This document shows, in pieces, positions 15,229 through 25,900 of a stretch of 33,885 nucleotides of DNA. Within the stretch, counting starts at the first letter, position 1, and each line of letters starts with the position of its first letter. The stretch is from a virus. The stretch is taken from the IMG/VR virus record IMGVR_UViG_3300033146_000678, positions 1 to 33,885 of that record; one strand, 5' to 3'. The notes beneath the pieces are model-generated. The model ran no database searches and had not been told where the DNA came from. It saw nothing but the letters and a program-made list of their open reading frames with translations. The position numbers and the translations under genes were made by a program.

Positions 15229-15882
15229 ATGAGTTTTTTTAAAGCAAAAAAAGATGCAGAAAGCATTAAAGAAGACGTAGGCAGTAATTACATAAATAAG
15301 TCCGGTATCTATGATATCAACATAATTATTCCATTCATGGGAGGTACAGCAAAATCACCAGTAGTTGAACTTTTTATTGAATATAATAAACAAAAACAAC
15401 CACTGTATGGTAATATGCGCCTTACAAATAATGATGGATCAGAAAATTTTGGAGCTAAAATATTTAATAAGCTTTTAATTATTGCAGACATTGAAGATGT
15501 AGCAGAACCAATTGAAGCTGAATTACCAATAGGTAAAAAAGGTGCATCTAAAGACGTAGCAGTTTTAGAAGATCTTCAAGATATTGACTGTAAAGTACGT
15601 ATTCAAATGGAATATAGCGTTTATAAAGGTAGTATTAAAGAGAAAACTATAATCAAATCTTTTTATAGAGCTGATGGCGCTTCTGCAGAAGAAGTTGTTA
15701 ATGGAACAGAAGTTGGTGTACAGTTAAGTAAAGATATGCCATATGCTGAAAATATAACATATAAAGATGGTCTTACAGCTGAACAAGTAGCAGAATGGAT
15801 TAAAGCAAAACGTCCTGAAAATACTGCAGGTACTACTGAAGCTACTCCAACTAAACGCCCAAGTTTTGGTAAAAAGAAATAA
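15229..15882 (+). CDS. Putative single-stranded-DNA-binding protein (N4 gp45-like position)
   Basis: The 217-residue product has a strand-rich core (residues about 20-150), a linker rich in Thr, Ala and Pro near the C terminus and a very basic last segment (SFGKKK). The opening SFFKAKKDAESIKEDVGSN and the later YNKQKQPLYGNMRLTNNDG fit the SSB-like proteins found next to Sak4 ATPases. In N4 the SSB also activates late transcription by the host polymerase, which matters here because late promoter candidates are present. The usual acidic SSB tail is missing. The ribosome binding site is ATAAGGAGAAACTA. Assignment rests on family pattern and gene order. Confidence 0.68.
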   Translation: MSFFKAKKDAESIKEDVGSNYINKSGIYDINIIIPFMGGTAKSPVVELFIEYNKQKQPLYGNMRLTNNDGSENFGAKIFNKLLIIADIEDVAEPIEAELPIGKKGASKDVAVLEDLQDIDCKVRIQMEYSVYKGSIKEKTIIKSFYRADGASAEEVVNGTEVGVQLSKDMPYAENITYKDGLTAEQVAEWIKAKRPENTAGTTEATPTKRPSFGKKK

Positions 15883-15962
15883 ATAATCAGGCTTTAGTAT
15901 AATTTATACTTTATAAGTCCTACTAGTCTTATGATAACTGACTTTACCTAAAAACAGAGTTC

Positions 15963-15985
15963 CTATGCTTCGGCATAGATTTTTT
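15963..15985 (+). terminator. Intrinsic terminator after the replication operon
   Basis: CTATGC-TTCG-GCATAG forms a 6-bp stem with a UUCG loop and is followed by ATTTTTT, the usual layout of a rho-independent terminator on the plus strand. It lies 80 bases after the SSB gene and 16 bases before the next start, so it may reduce rather than stop transcription into the last four plus-strand genes. Confidence 0.65.
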
Positions 15986-16000
15986 ATAAAAAGGATTTGC

Positions 16001-16174
16001 ATGAATGATTTACAAAATCGCCTAGAAGCACTATTAACTAGTGTAAAAGCATATAATGATAAACCTAATAAAAGTCTTTCTAAACGTATTAGGGTTGCAT
16101 TAGGGTCATTAAAAACAGATATTACTGATATTCGTAGAACATTAGTAGCTGCAGATAAAGATGGGTATAAATAA
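16001..16174 (+). CDS. Small basic helical protein (57 aa)
   Basis: The ATG at 16001 is chosen because AAAAGGATTTGC lies before it; an in-frame ATG at 15965 falls inside the terminator hairpin. The product is helical, with Lys/Arg-rich residues around 25-42 (KSLSKRIRVALGSLK). Short proteins of this look are widespread in phages, but no function can be assigned. It overlaps the next gene by 14 bases if that gene starts at 16161. Confidence 0.65.
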   Translation: MNDLQNRLEALLTSVKAYNDKPNKSLSKRIRVALGSLKTDITDIRRTLVAADKDGYK

Positions 16175-16469
16175 CATGCTATTTAATAAAGATGATATGG
16201 AAAAACCAATGTTATCTTTAATTGAGCCAGCTTTTATAGAAGGTGTTGCAAAGATATTAACTATCGGTGCAAAAAAATATGGTTTAGATAATTGGAAAAC
16301 TATTCCTATTGAGGAAGAACGACGTTATAAAGATGCACTACTCCGACATATAAATGAATATATGAAGGGTAATAAATTAGATAATGAAACACATGAATCT
16401 CATTTATATCATGCAGCATGTAACTTAATGTTTCTTAATTACTTAGATACCATACCTAAAGAGAAATAA
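16161..16469 (+). CDS. DUF5664-like putative (d)NTP pyrophosphohydrolase (102 aa)
   Basis: The sequence KPMLSLIEPAFIEGVAKIL, then GAKKYGLDNWK, RYKDALLRHINEYMKG and HLYHAACNLMFL follows the phage DUF5664 family. This family is annotated as a dATP/dGTP diphosphohydrolase-type or MazG-related all-alpha domain. The GAKKYGxxNW and ALLRHxxxY blocks are the most typical parts. A role in adjusting the nucleotide pool is likely, but the substrate is not known. The start is uncertain: ATG 16161 overlaps the preceding gene, while ATG 16176 begins one base after its stop; neither has a strong ribosome binding site. This is the second NTP-PPase-type gene in the window. Confidence 0.72.
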   Translation: MGINNMLFNKDDMEKPMLSLIEPAFIEGVAKILTIGAKKYGLDNWKTIPIEEERRYKDALLRHINEYMKGNKLDNETHESHLYHAACNLMFLNYLDTIPKEK

Positions 16470-16545
16470 TCTCTAAATGCGCATCGGCTTCTACTCTTTC
16501 TCCGTGTAAGTCGCAACATAATTTACCTCCTTCTAAAGGCTTTCC

Positions 16546-16818
16546 ATGGAAGCTATACTTATTGCTCTAGCGACGGCTTTTAATGCAATAATTATAAAGT
16601 GGAAGTTTGAACATAAACGCTATGAAGATGTTTTTTTAGATATTTTAACATTAACCATTTTGGCGTCTTTATTTAGCGGTTCTATGGGTGGAATGATAAT
16701 TGCAACAATGAGCTCAGCCTTTGTTAGCTTATATTTGCTTATATCTCCACCCAAATTTACAACATCAATAGAAACTAAAAAGTTTATTGATGAATTTAAA
16801 AAACGAATGCCACAATGA
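16546..16818 (+). CDS. Small integral membrane protein (90 aa), holin candidate
   Basis: Residues 1-18 form a hydrophobic segment (EAILIALATAFNAIII), followed by a charged KWKFEHKRYED turn, then a long hydrophobic stretch from about 31 to 67 that can span the membrane twice, and a basic tail. I recall similar small membrane proteins with the IKWKxEHxRYED turn in marine phages, where their role is not settled. Position just before the convergence point and next to another tiny membrane protein makes a lysis role possible. No lysozyme or endopeptidase lies beside it, so the holin label is tentative. Confidence 0.6.
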   Translation: MEAILIALATAFNAIIIKWKFEHKRYEDVFLDILTLTILASLFSGSMGGMIIATMSSAFVSLYLLISPPKFTTSIETKKFIDEFKKRMPQ

Positions 16819-16985
16819 TTATCCTTAAAGCTGCTGGGTTTACATTACTTGTTGCAGTAGTTATTATTTTATTAATAGCTATTGTTTATGTGTCCGTCTG
16901 GGTAATCTTAGCTGTAGCTATAATTACACTAGGTTATCTAACTTACACAGCTTTAAATGCTAAAGCACAACTTTCAGTGCTTTAG
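16815..16985 (+). CDS. Small two-span membrane protein (56 aa)
   Basis: ATG at 16815 overlaps the preceding stop as ATGA, and TAG ends at 16985. Residues about 6-27 and 28-47 are almost wholly hydrophobic, with few polar residues between them, followed by a short polar tail (NAKAQLSVL). This fits a two-span membrane peptide. Coupling to the preceding membrane protein suggests they act together, for example as holin and antiholin. The stop overlaps the stop of the convergent virion RNA polymerase gene. Codon use and the coupled start support a real gene; the function is a guess. Confidence 0.6.
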   Translation: MIILKAAGFTLLVAVVIILLIAIVYVSVWVILAVAIITLGYLTYTALNAKAQLSVL

Positions 16986-19900
16986 TCATTTACTACTCCC
17001 ACAAATTGAAGTGCACTTGGTGTAACCATACGTTTAATATGTTCAAACATATCTTGATCCAGGTTTGCCCAACTTCTTACTAAAATACTTTGTTGTTGAA
17101 TATCATCAACATCAAAAAACATTTCTTGACCTAACACAGATAAAATTATGTTTAAAGGTTTGTTTTTAACTGTTTTAGTAATTGCTCTTTGAATTCTTTT
17201 CATATACTTCGTAAACATAAACAATCCCATATTATTTAAATATTCCTCAAAACTACTTGCAGGTTTTCCATAATTTACAAAAGCATCTAATACACTTTTT
17301 AATGCTTTATCTTTTTTAACTCCACGTTCTAATAATAGTTGATATTCTGTAGCTCTTGCTATAAAATCACTATATTGTGTTGCTTGTGTAACAAACTTAA
17401 AGTAACCAGTTCTTTCACTTAAATATAACCAGTTAGCACTTTGCTTAATAAACTCTGGTAACCCTTCCATTTTATCATTAATTTTTCTTACTAATTTATT
17501 ACTAGATTTATAATCTTGTTTATCTAGATCTTCTACAATAGCTTGATACATTCCAGCTTCCATTAATACATGCACAGGATTTAATTTTAATTCCTCAGTT
17601 AACATATTAATTTCTTTTTGTGTTTTCTGACCTACTAATCCAGAAATTCTTAATTTCTCTATTTTTCTTTGATCATTAATATATTTTGTAACATTACGCA
17701 TATTTTTTAATTGCATATTGGCTACTCTTATAGGACTGGCACCATTTACTACACTATACATAAAGTTAGAGATAATATTACCTATAAATACTGCAGGAGT
17801 CCTAATAATAATATCTACTTTACTTATACTAACTACTTGTTGCCATAATTGTTCTGCAACACGTATCCAACGTTTAATAATATCAGGAGTAATTCTATGA
17901 ATACCCATAAAATCTGTTATACTAGCATCTCTAAATCCAAAATAATTATGTAACATATCTCGTCTTACTGCAATATACCCATTTGAACTATCTTTAATAG
18001 CTTGCCTCATATGATGTGGTAAAATTTTATAAATTTCACTTACTTTTGCATTAGGGCTATTTTCTTCAATTCTAATATATAATTGATTATTCTTACCTAT
18101 AGATGATCCAGGAATATAGTTTTCTTTCATATCTGCTAATATAACATCTAATACAGCTTCATTTTGTTTATCAGTATCTACTTTATCTTGGATACTACCA
18201 ATAGTTCTACCTAATACTTCAGATACTTGTGTATCTTGTCCTAATAATTCTTTTTTATTATCTTTACCCATCATATATCTATAATCTGTAATATTTCCAT
18301 ATTGATCTAATATAGGAGATAATTTATTAAGAGGATCAATTGTATATTCACCTTTTTGCATAGCTTTTATTATAGTATGTGAAGCTTTTCTAATTCTTCT
18401 TATATCTCTAGCTGCAGTTCTTTTAGCTAACATATCATTAGACTTATAAGCAATATCTGTTAAAGATGTACCTTTTTTAACCATATCGGTCATTCTTGTA
18501 GCAGTTCTGTTATAACTTTGATTTACATACATTTTAGATCGATACAAAGCCATTTCTTTACTTGATTTATCTGCCGGGTCTTTTTTAAGAACTTTAACTA
18601 ACTCAAATCCTTGTGCTCTCATCTCCGCTTCATGAGATGTAGGCCTAACCCTTATGTCTATTGTATCATCAAATAACTCTTTACTGTATCCTTTAATAAT
18701 ATTTACTTCTGTTTCAAATATACGTTCTTTTGCTTCTTTTTTAGCACCTTCATTAAGGTTCATAATATATTCTATTGCACTATCTTTTTCTTTAATTAAA
18801 TTCGCAAGTATTTCATTTGAACTTTCAGAAGTATATTGTATACCTACTAAAGTAGCCAATTCATCTATTTTTTCTACTACTTTTGGATCTGGTTCAATTC
18901 TTCTATCACTTAATAAACCAGATGCAATATTATGTGCATTTAAATTTTGTACTGTTCCTGCAGTATGTGTAGCTAAATAATAACCTAATCCTGTAGCTTG
19001 ATTACTATTCCAATAAAAATTACTTTTATCTAATCTGGATAGTTGAGTTTTAACTAATTCTATTTGTTTATCTCTAGCATCTTTATCTGTAAGCATAGAT
19101 ACTATTTTTTTAGCTCCATATTTCTTATATATGGAACTTAAATCAGTATCGATAGCCGATAAGGTTATTGCTTCCTCTTCAGTCTTTGTAAGCTTTCTAT
19201 CAAACTGTTCTCTAATAGTTGATCTAGTTACATCAACAGTTAATTCTCTAACTCTATCAATACTATCACTCATCATTCCAAGTTCTTCAATAACACGTTC
19301 CAAAGCAGAAGCATCTTCTATGTCTCTTAATACATTTGGTATAAAACTTTCTGGTTGAATTCCAAAAGATGCAAATACAATTTCTCTAAAACCTTTCATA
19401 TCTTCTCTAAGTAAAAGTTTAGGTAAATATTTAGCTAAATAGGTAATCATTTCTAATCTAGTTGCATTCTTTTTAGGTCTTTTTGGTAAACTACCTGGAT
19501 CACCTTTTAATTTTTCTAGAACCATATCTATCATTTTAGCTAATGGTTTATTTCCTATTTTATCTAAAAGTTTAAAGAATTTTACACCTAACTCTTGTTC
19601 TTTCTGAACTTCATTTGCAGCAGTATTATTATATTCCATTAATTCAAAAGTTAATTGCATTAAACTATTATGTACAGTTTCTCCAATATTACTCCATTTA
19701 ACTTTACCCATAATAATATCTAACAAATGAGCAGCTAATTCGCTTAATCTTTGAAATAAACTTAGTTTTTCTGTAGAACTTTCTTCAACAATTATTTTTT
19801 TAAGTTTTGCAATCACTTGCGGATTTGTTAGACCATGTGCAATAAATTCATGTAAACTAGTTTTATTTTTAAAAATATAGTTCCATCTTTTTGTTGCAAT

Positions 19901-22900
19901 ATCTAGGTCTTTCTTTTTATCTAATGATTGCCTTGGCATTAAATCTTGTACAGTAATTACTTCTGCTGCTTTATCCCGTAGATATTGTAATTTTGTAACT
20001 AAAGTATTAATTTCTAAATTATTAGCTGCATTTTTAATAGCAAATTTTGTAATAGCGTGCATAATTTCATGGGCATATACTTCTGTAGCACTCATCTCAT
20101 TGGTTTTAATTAATGGTCTATCTGAAGTATTAATAACAATATTTGTGTCATTAATCATACCTAAATTTTTATCTGCTTCTTTATTTATATATAGATTTAA
20201 TTCAGGAATAAACTTAGGATCTATATTATCTAATAAACCTAGAACATATTTTTTATAAGGTTTACTTACATTTATATCATTAAGTTCATTTATAATATTT
20301 TTCATACCTTCTACAGACTTAAGAGCGTCTTTTTTAAGATTCTCAGGTTTAATAGCAGGATTGCTATTTTCTTCTGAACCTAAAGTTTCTTCTGGTTTAT
20401 AACTATATTTACTTCCAGGTGTAGCACTCATATGTACTACATCTATATTTTGATTAAATAACCAATTTCTTTCTGTTTGAATTAAATCATTTGTAGCAAT
20501 TAAGTTATCTAATAATTTTTGTTCTTCCTCAGTAGGACTTTCAAAAACTCTTTTTGCACTAACTAATAACTCTTGTATAATACTATATTGTTTATTTATA
20601 GCTATAACTTCTTTATTATAAGTTTTAACAATTTCTTTTGTATTTGTAAGAGGTGGTATAATTGCATCATGTATACCTAAGATTCCTTCATAATTTAAAA
20701 TGGTATTACCCATAATACTACCATCTATGTAGTGAATAGGTATAACAGAACCTGCTTTAATAGCTGCTTTTAAAGTTCTAATTCTAGAATTTACTGTTTT
20801 ACCTTTTTGATTTTCACCTTTTAAATTCTTTTTAAATGTAGAATTTAATTGTGTTTTTGCTACTTCATAGTCATACTCAGGTACTGCAGTAGTTGAATCA
20901 TTAATAGTTATACTATCTTGTAAACCTTCTGAATAAGGACCTTTAATCAAAGGGAATTTATTTCTTAAACTTTTTATAATTGCAAGTTTTTCTGCTTTAG
21001 TTGCACCTCTATTATTTTTTTGCTCTATCGCATCTTCTTCTTTAATATATTCTTCATTATATTTTATGAACATAACTTTAAAAGTTTCATTTATAAGCTC
21101 ATTTAATTCTATAAATTCACCAAACTCTTTATTTAATTGTTCTGTAGCTAAATAACCATATGTATAAGCACCTAGGTTACTTAGATATTTCATAAGATTT
21201 GGACCTTTTTTATTAGCCGTGATTCTATTAGGATCTGTAGTAATTAACTTTTCATGTAAATTAGGACCATAAACTTTATTTAGTTTAAAATACAGTTTTG
21301 CTACTTCAGGATTCATATTTTTACTTACCATTTGATCTATTAAACCGTTAGCAATAATTACACCTAGTCCCTTCTTAATAGAAGAAGCTCCTCTACTATA
21401 ATTAAATGTCATAAAAGGATCTTTAAATAATGTTCTTAATTCTTTAGATACTTCATTAGTATCTGTAGGTTTAGGTAAAGTTTTAACAAATTCTTTAAGA
21501 AACCCGAATTTATCATATGTATTGTTTAGCCAATCCCAAACTTTATCACCATCTGTTAATGTTTCATAATATTCTTTAGAAATATTTTCTTGTTTAACAT
21601 CTTTAGCTAAAGTTTCATAACTATCATCAAAATCTTTTTTAGATACTTCATCATTCATAGATTCTACAGACTCATTTACAAAGATACCTGTTTTTCTTAA
21701 CCAATTCATTACATTAGTTCTATCTCCTAATATAGGAAATTGTAAATTTTTTAAACCAAAACCAGATGTTACTGCGTCTGATTCCATACTTAAATTAGTA
21801 GTAAAAGTTTTATTACCTTTTTGGTATTCTTCTATAGCCCATATACCTTGTAAATAATGACTTAAATGTTCTACTTCTATACCATCTGTAAATTTATGAG
21901 TATCTAACATTTCTAGTAAATCTTTTGGTTTTTTCTTTAGTAGTAACTCCCCAAATTTTATATTTTCTGTAGTAGGTTTTTTATCAGTACTCATACCAAA
22001 AGCTTGAGCTAAAGCAAATTTAAATAAATCCATTTCTTCTTTATTATCTTTATGTAATAAAACTTCATGGTCTTTTGGAATAAATAAAAATCTATGTAAT
22101 TTATCTGTTTGAGGGTTAATTGTAGTACTATCTAACATATATCTACCATTTCTTGAATAAAACCAATCATAATACATAATATCTAATTCATTCTCATCTA
22201 TTGCTTCAAGACTTCTATCTATTTCTTCATTAACCGCTATTTTAGATAATCTAGTGTTATATGCCATATTTTTTAAATCTTCTTCAGAAGAGTAACCTAG
22301 ATGTTCTTTAGCAATATCCATATTATTAATAAGCCAATTAAATGTTTTATCTACTTTTACAAAAGGAGTGTGTCTTAAATGATCTAATACTTTTTTTGCA
22401 GTAGGAGATTGTTCTACTACTACATTATTACGAATAGACTTATCATTTGTAACTACTGGTGCTATATGTGGACCTTTTTTAAAGTTGTCTTCTATATTAG
22501 TAGCCTTTTGTATTTGTTCAAACTTATTTTTATGTTTTTCAAGAGTACTTTTTTTACCACCTAATGTTGAAAATTTGATAAATGATACTTGTTTATCTTT
22601 TCCTGAATTAGACGCTTTAGTTGTATCAGCCATAGTTTCACCAAAAACATGCTTATTATGTAAATAAAGTGATATATCATTAAATACAAGTTCTTTATCT
22701 GCTACACCCACTAATAAAGCTGATTGACCTAAATCTGCAACTAATTTAGCATAAACTTCTTCTGCTATATTTTTATTTTCTACTAAACCTAACATTTTTA
22801 AAACATGCTTACCAATATCATTAGCTGCATTTTTGGTGTATACACCAGCATTCTTAAAATACTCATATGCTTCTTCAGTAACATCACTTTCTTGGACACC

Positions 22901-25900
22901 TAAGATCCTAGCTACATCTTTTTTAGTCTTTGATCCAAGATTAACATTTCCTATACTTATATATTCAGATAATGCTGCAGACATAGCTAAGGCTACATTT
23001 TCATTTATTTGCCCTTCTTTATTAAATATAATAGCTCTGGCAGGTGCAGATACAATGTTATAGTTTTCTAATGGTATATTTCCATATTTAGAAATACCAT
23101 CTCTTACAGGAGCTAATACCTTTTTTAATTTAGCAGTAAATACAGCTGCTTCTTTTCGTAATTGTTTATTACCTAAAGCTTCTAAAGTTACACTTGCAAG
23201 TAAACTAGATATTCCTTTTTTTATAGATAATATAAATTTAGGATCTAAAGGTTGAGCATATTTCATAACAGGGTTATTTTTATTTTTACCTATGACTTGC
23301 ATAGACTCTTTACCAGCAGCTAAACTAGTTTTTAATATCTTTTCTGTTTCTGTTTTTTCTAAAGTATCATTAATAGTTTTTTGAGTTTCTTTATATTTTT
23401 CAGTAAGAATATTTAATTCTTCATCTGTTGCACCCATAGATTCTTCAAAAGCAATTTCTTCTTCAATATCTATAAGTTCTTGATTTAAATCACTAACTTC
23501 TTTTATTGCACTTTTTTCTGCATCTGTTTTTAACTCAAAATCTATTTCTTCTTTATATTGTTCATATAATTTTTGGTCTGCGGAAAGTAATTTTTTACCA
23601 CTTTCTAGCCTTTTAACAATTCTAGCAATGTGTTTAGCTTTTAATTCTTCTGCTGCTTTTTTCTCTGCTAATGTGCTAATTACGTATTGAGAATCTACAA
23701 ATCGCCCTGTACCTGTTTTTTCATTACCTTTATCATCTACTTCTGTATAACCTAAATTATGAAGTCTTTTAGTAATAGCCCATTCAAATTTATTTCTATT
23801 ACTTGCAATATTCATAAAAATTGTTTGTTTATCTTCTACTAATTTTTTAAGTTTTTTACCTAAGTTTATAGTACCATATTTACCTTTTGCAGGCTTTTTA
23901 GGTACTCTGAATTTATTTTGTGCACTATACGGATTTGACTCTACATCTAAATTTTTCTCAATTCCGTGTTCTTTATATACATTATTAATACCTTCAATAG
24001 TTCTTTTAATGTCTTCTTGAACATCATAGCTGGCTTTATTAATTTTATGGTCTTTAATATGTATATCCCAACCACCACCTTTTTTATATTTAACATGTAC
24101 TTTCTTACTTCTTTGTGTACCACTTTTTAAATTTGCCTCTACAGCTTCTACTGCTTTCTGAATTCTATCTAAACGATCAATTTGAGTATTTTCAAAGTAT
24201 TCTAGATTAGCTATAACACGTTCTATAGCTTCTTTATTTGCTTCAGGACCTTTATTTAAACGAGTTAGTGTTCTACTATAGGTTCTATATCCTTTGGCGC
24301 CTGTAGTAGCTTCTTTTTCAACCGTAGCACGATCTTTTATAATAGCAACATCATCAGTAGTTAAATTATAACGTTTAGCAAGTGTTGCCATATTATTAAA
24401 CAATGTTTTATTTTCTATATCTTCAGCATTAACAAATGTTTCTTCTATAAAGGCTTTAGTTTCTTCTTCTGAACCTAGAGTGAGTGAATCATCTACTTTT
24501 TCTGTAGATAACCTATGTGCTATTGCTTGTTTAATTTTTACTACTGCTTGTTGTGCATGTTTATCATTAGTAGTATTTATAGTATCTAATTTATCAATAA
24601 CTTTAGGAAGATCTTTTAGACTTGCTGTTTGAACTTCTTTTACAGTATTAACTAGGTGTTCGCGTACTTTATTTTGTTCTGCTGTTAAATTCTTTTCTAC
24701 TTTATTTTCTTTTTGGTGTTCTTTAATACTTTTTATTTTATTGTCTAATTTTTCTTTCGCACCTGAATTTGTCGCAGATTTTACAATTTCTACACCTCCA
24801 CTAATATGTGTACCTGCTATGAAACCTCCAGCAAAGTTCTGTGCAAGTTCTCTACCTAATGTTCCATCATATAATTCTTTTTCAGCTTTAGTTCCATATT
24901 TTTCAGTATAACTTTGTACTACTTGTTGAGCAACTTCCTCTAAACCTTCATATCCTGCTTTACCCACTACTTTTAATACTGTTTTTAATAAGGCTTTAAC
25001 TACAGTCCCAGCAGTTAATTTATCACTAGACCTAATAACTTTATTAACTAGTGAATTTACAAATTTGGTATTTCCTATTAACTCATCTACACCAACTTTT
25101 TCTAAGTACATTGCTACAGTATTACCAACTATCGCTTTTGTTCTATTTAAATAGCCTATATCTTTTTTATCTAAGTTCTTTTGTAATTCACCCATAGATT
25201 CATTTGATTGGCCTAAAGTAACAAGCGTAAATAATAAAGGATTTCTAGTAGCTATCATATAAGGAACAGATTCTATAAGTACTTCTACACCACCTTTAGT
25301 AAAAACACCTTCAACAATAGTTTTAGCTGTTTTAAGCATATCTCCACTGTCATAAGCTTCACCTACATTTTTCATTAATTGTTGACTAGCTGAATTATCA
25401 TAACCATATTCTTTAGCTGTTTTATATTTGTCTGCACCAATAAAATTCATATTTTTATCAAAGAGATCTTTTGTATAACGAAGACCCTTTCTCATAGCTA
25501 TATTAGCTTCTTCTTCTGATAGACCATTAAAACCTTTATATACAGTATCTTTTACTAGTCTTGTACTAGCATCTACAAAAGCATCACCTACTTCTGCAGC
25601 TGTTCTTCCTGCAGCAAATTGTAAAGCATCTACAAAGTTACCTGGATTATTATCACTTTGAGGACCTCCTGCTATTAAAGCATCTAATTCTTTTGAACCT
25701 ACATTTGAAGTGCTTTCAGTTTCTTGATTTGGGTATTTAGCAGCATGATATTTTTCTATGTCTTGTAAAGCTTGTTGCTCATTACCTAAAATAGGTTGTT
25801 GACTATTACCTTCTTCACCTGTAAGGTTCCCTTGTTTATCTATTTTAGAATAAGGTCCACCCAAAACTTCTAATAAACCTAGGTCTCTACCATAATTTTT

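Noticed and set aside
15898-15903. TATAAT on the plus strand after the SSB gene as a promoter for the last plus-strand genes
   Set aside because: There is no TG extension and no -35 element, and AT-rich DNA yields TATAAT often. The downstream terminator would also lie in its leader.
16439-16519. Minus-strand 26-codon frame with a strong GGAGGT ribosome binding site, and a neighbouring 35-codon protein-like frame without a start codon (16456-16560)
   Set aside because: Both oppose the plus-strand genes on either side. The first product is very basic with no family look, and the second has no ATG, GTG or TTG start. A decayed gene fragment is possible, but nothing beyond composition supports it.
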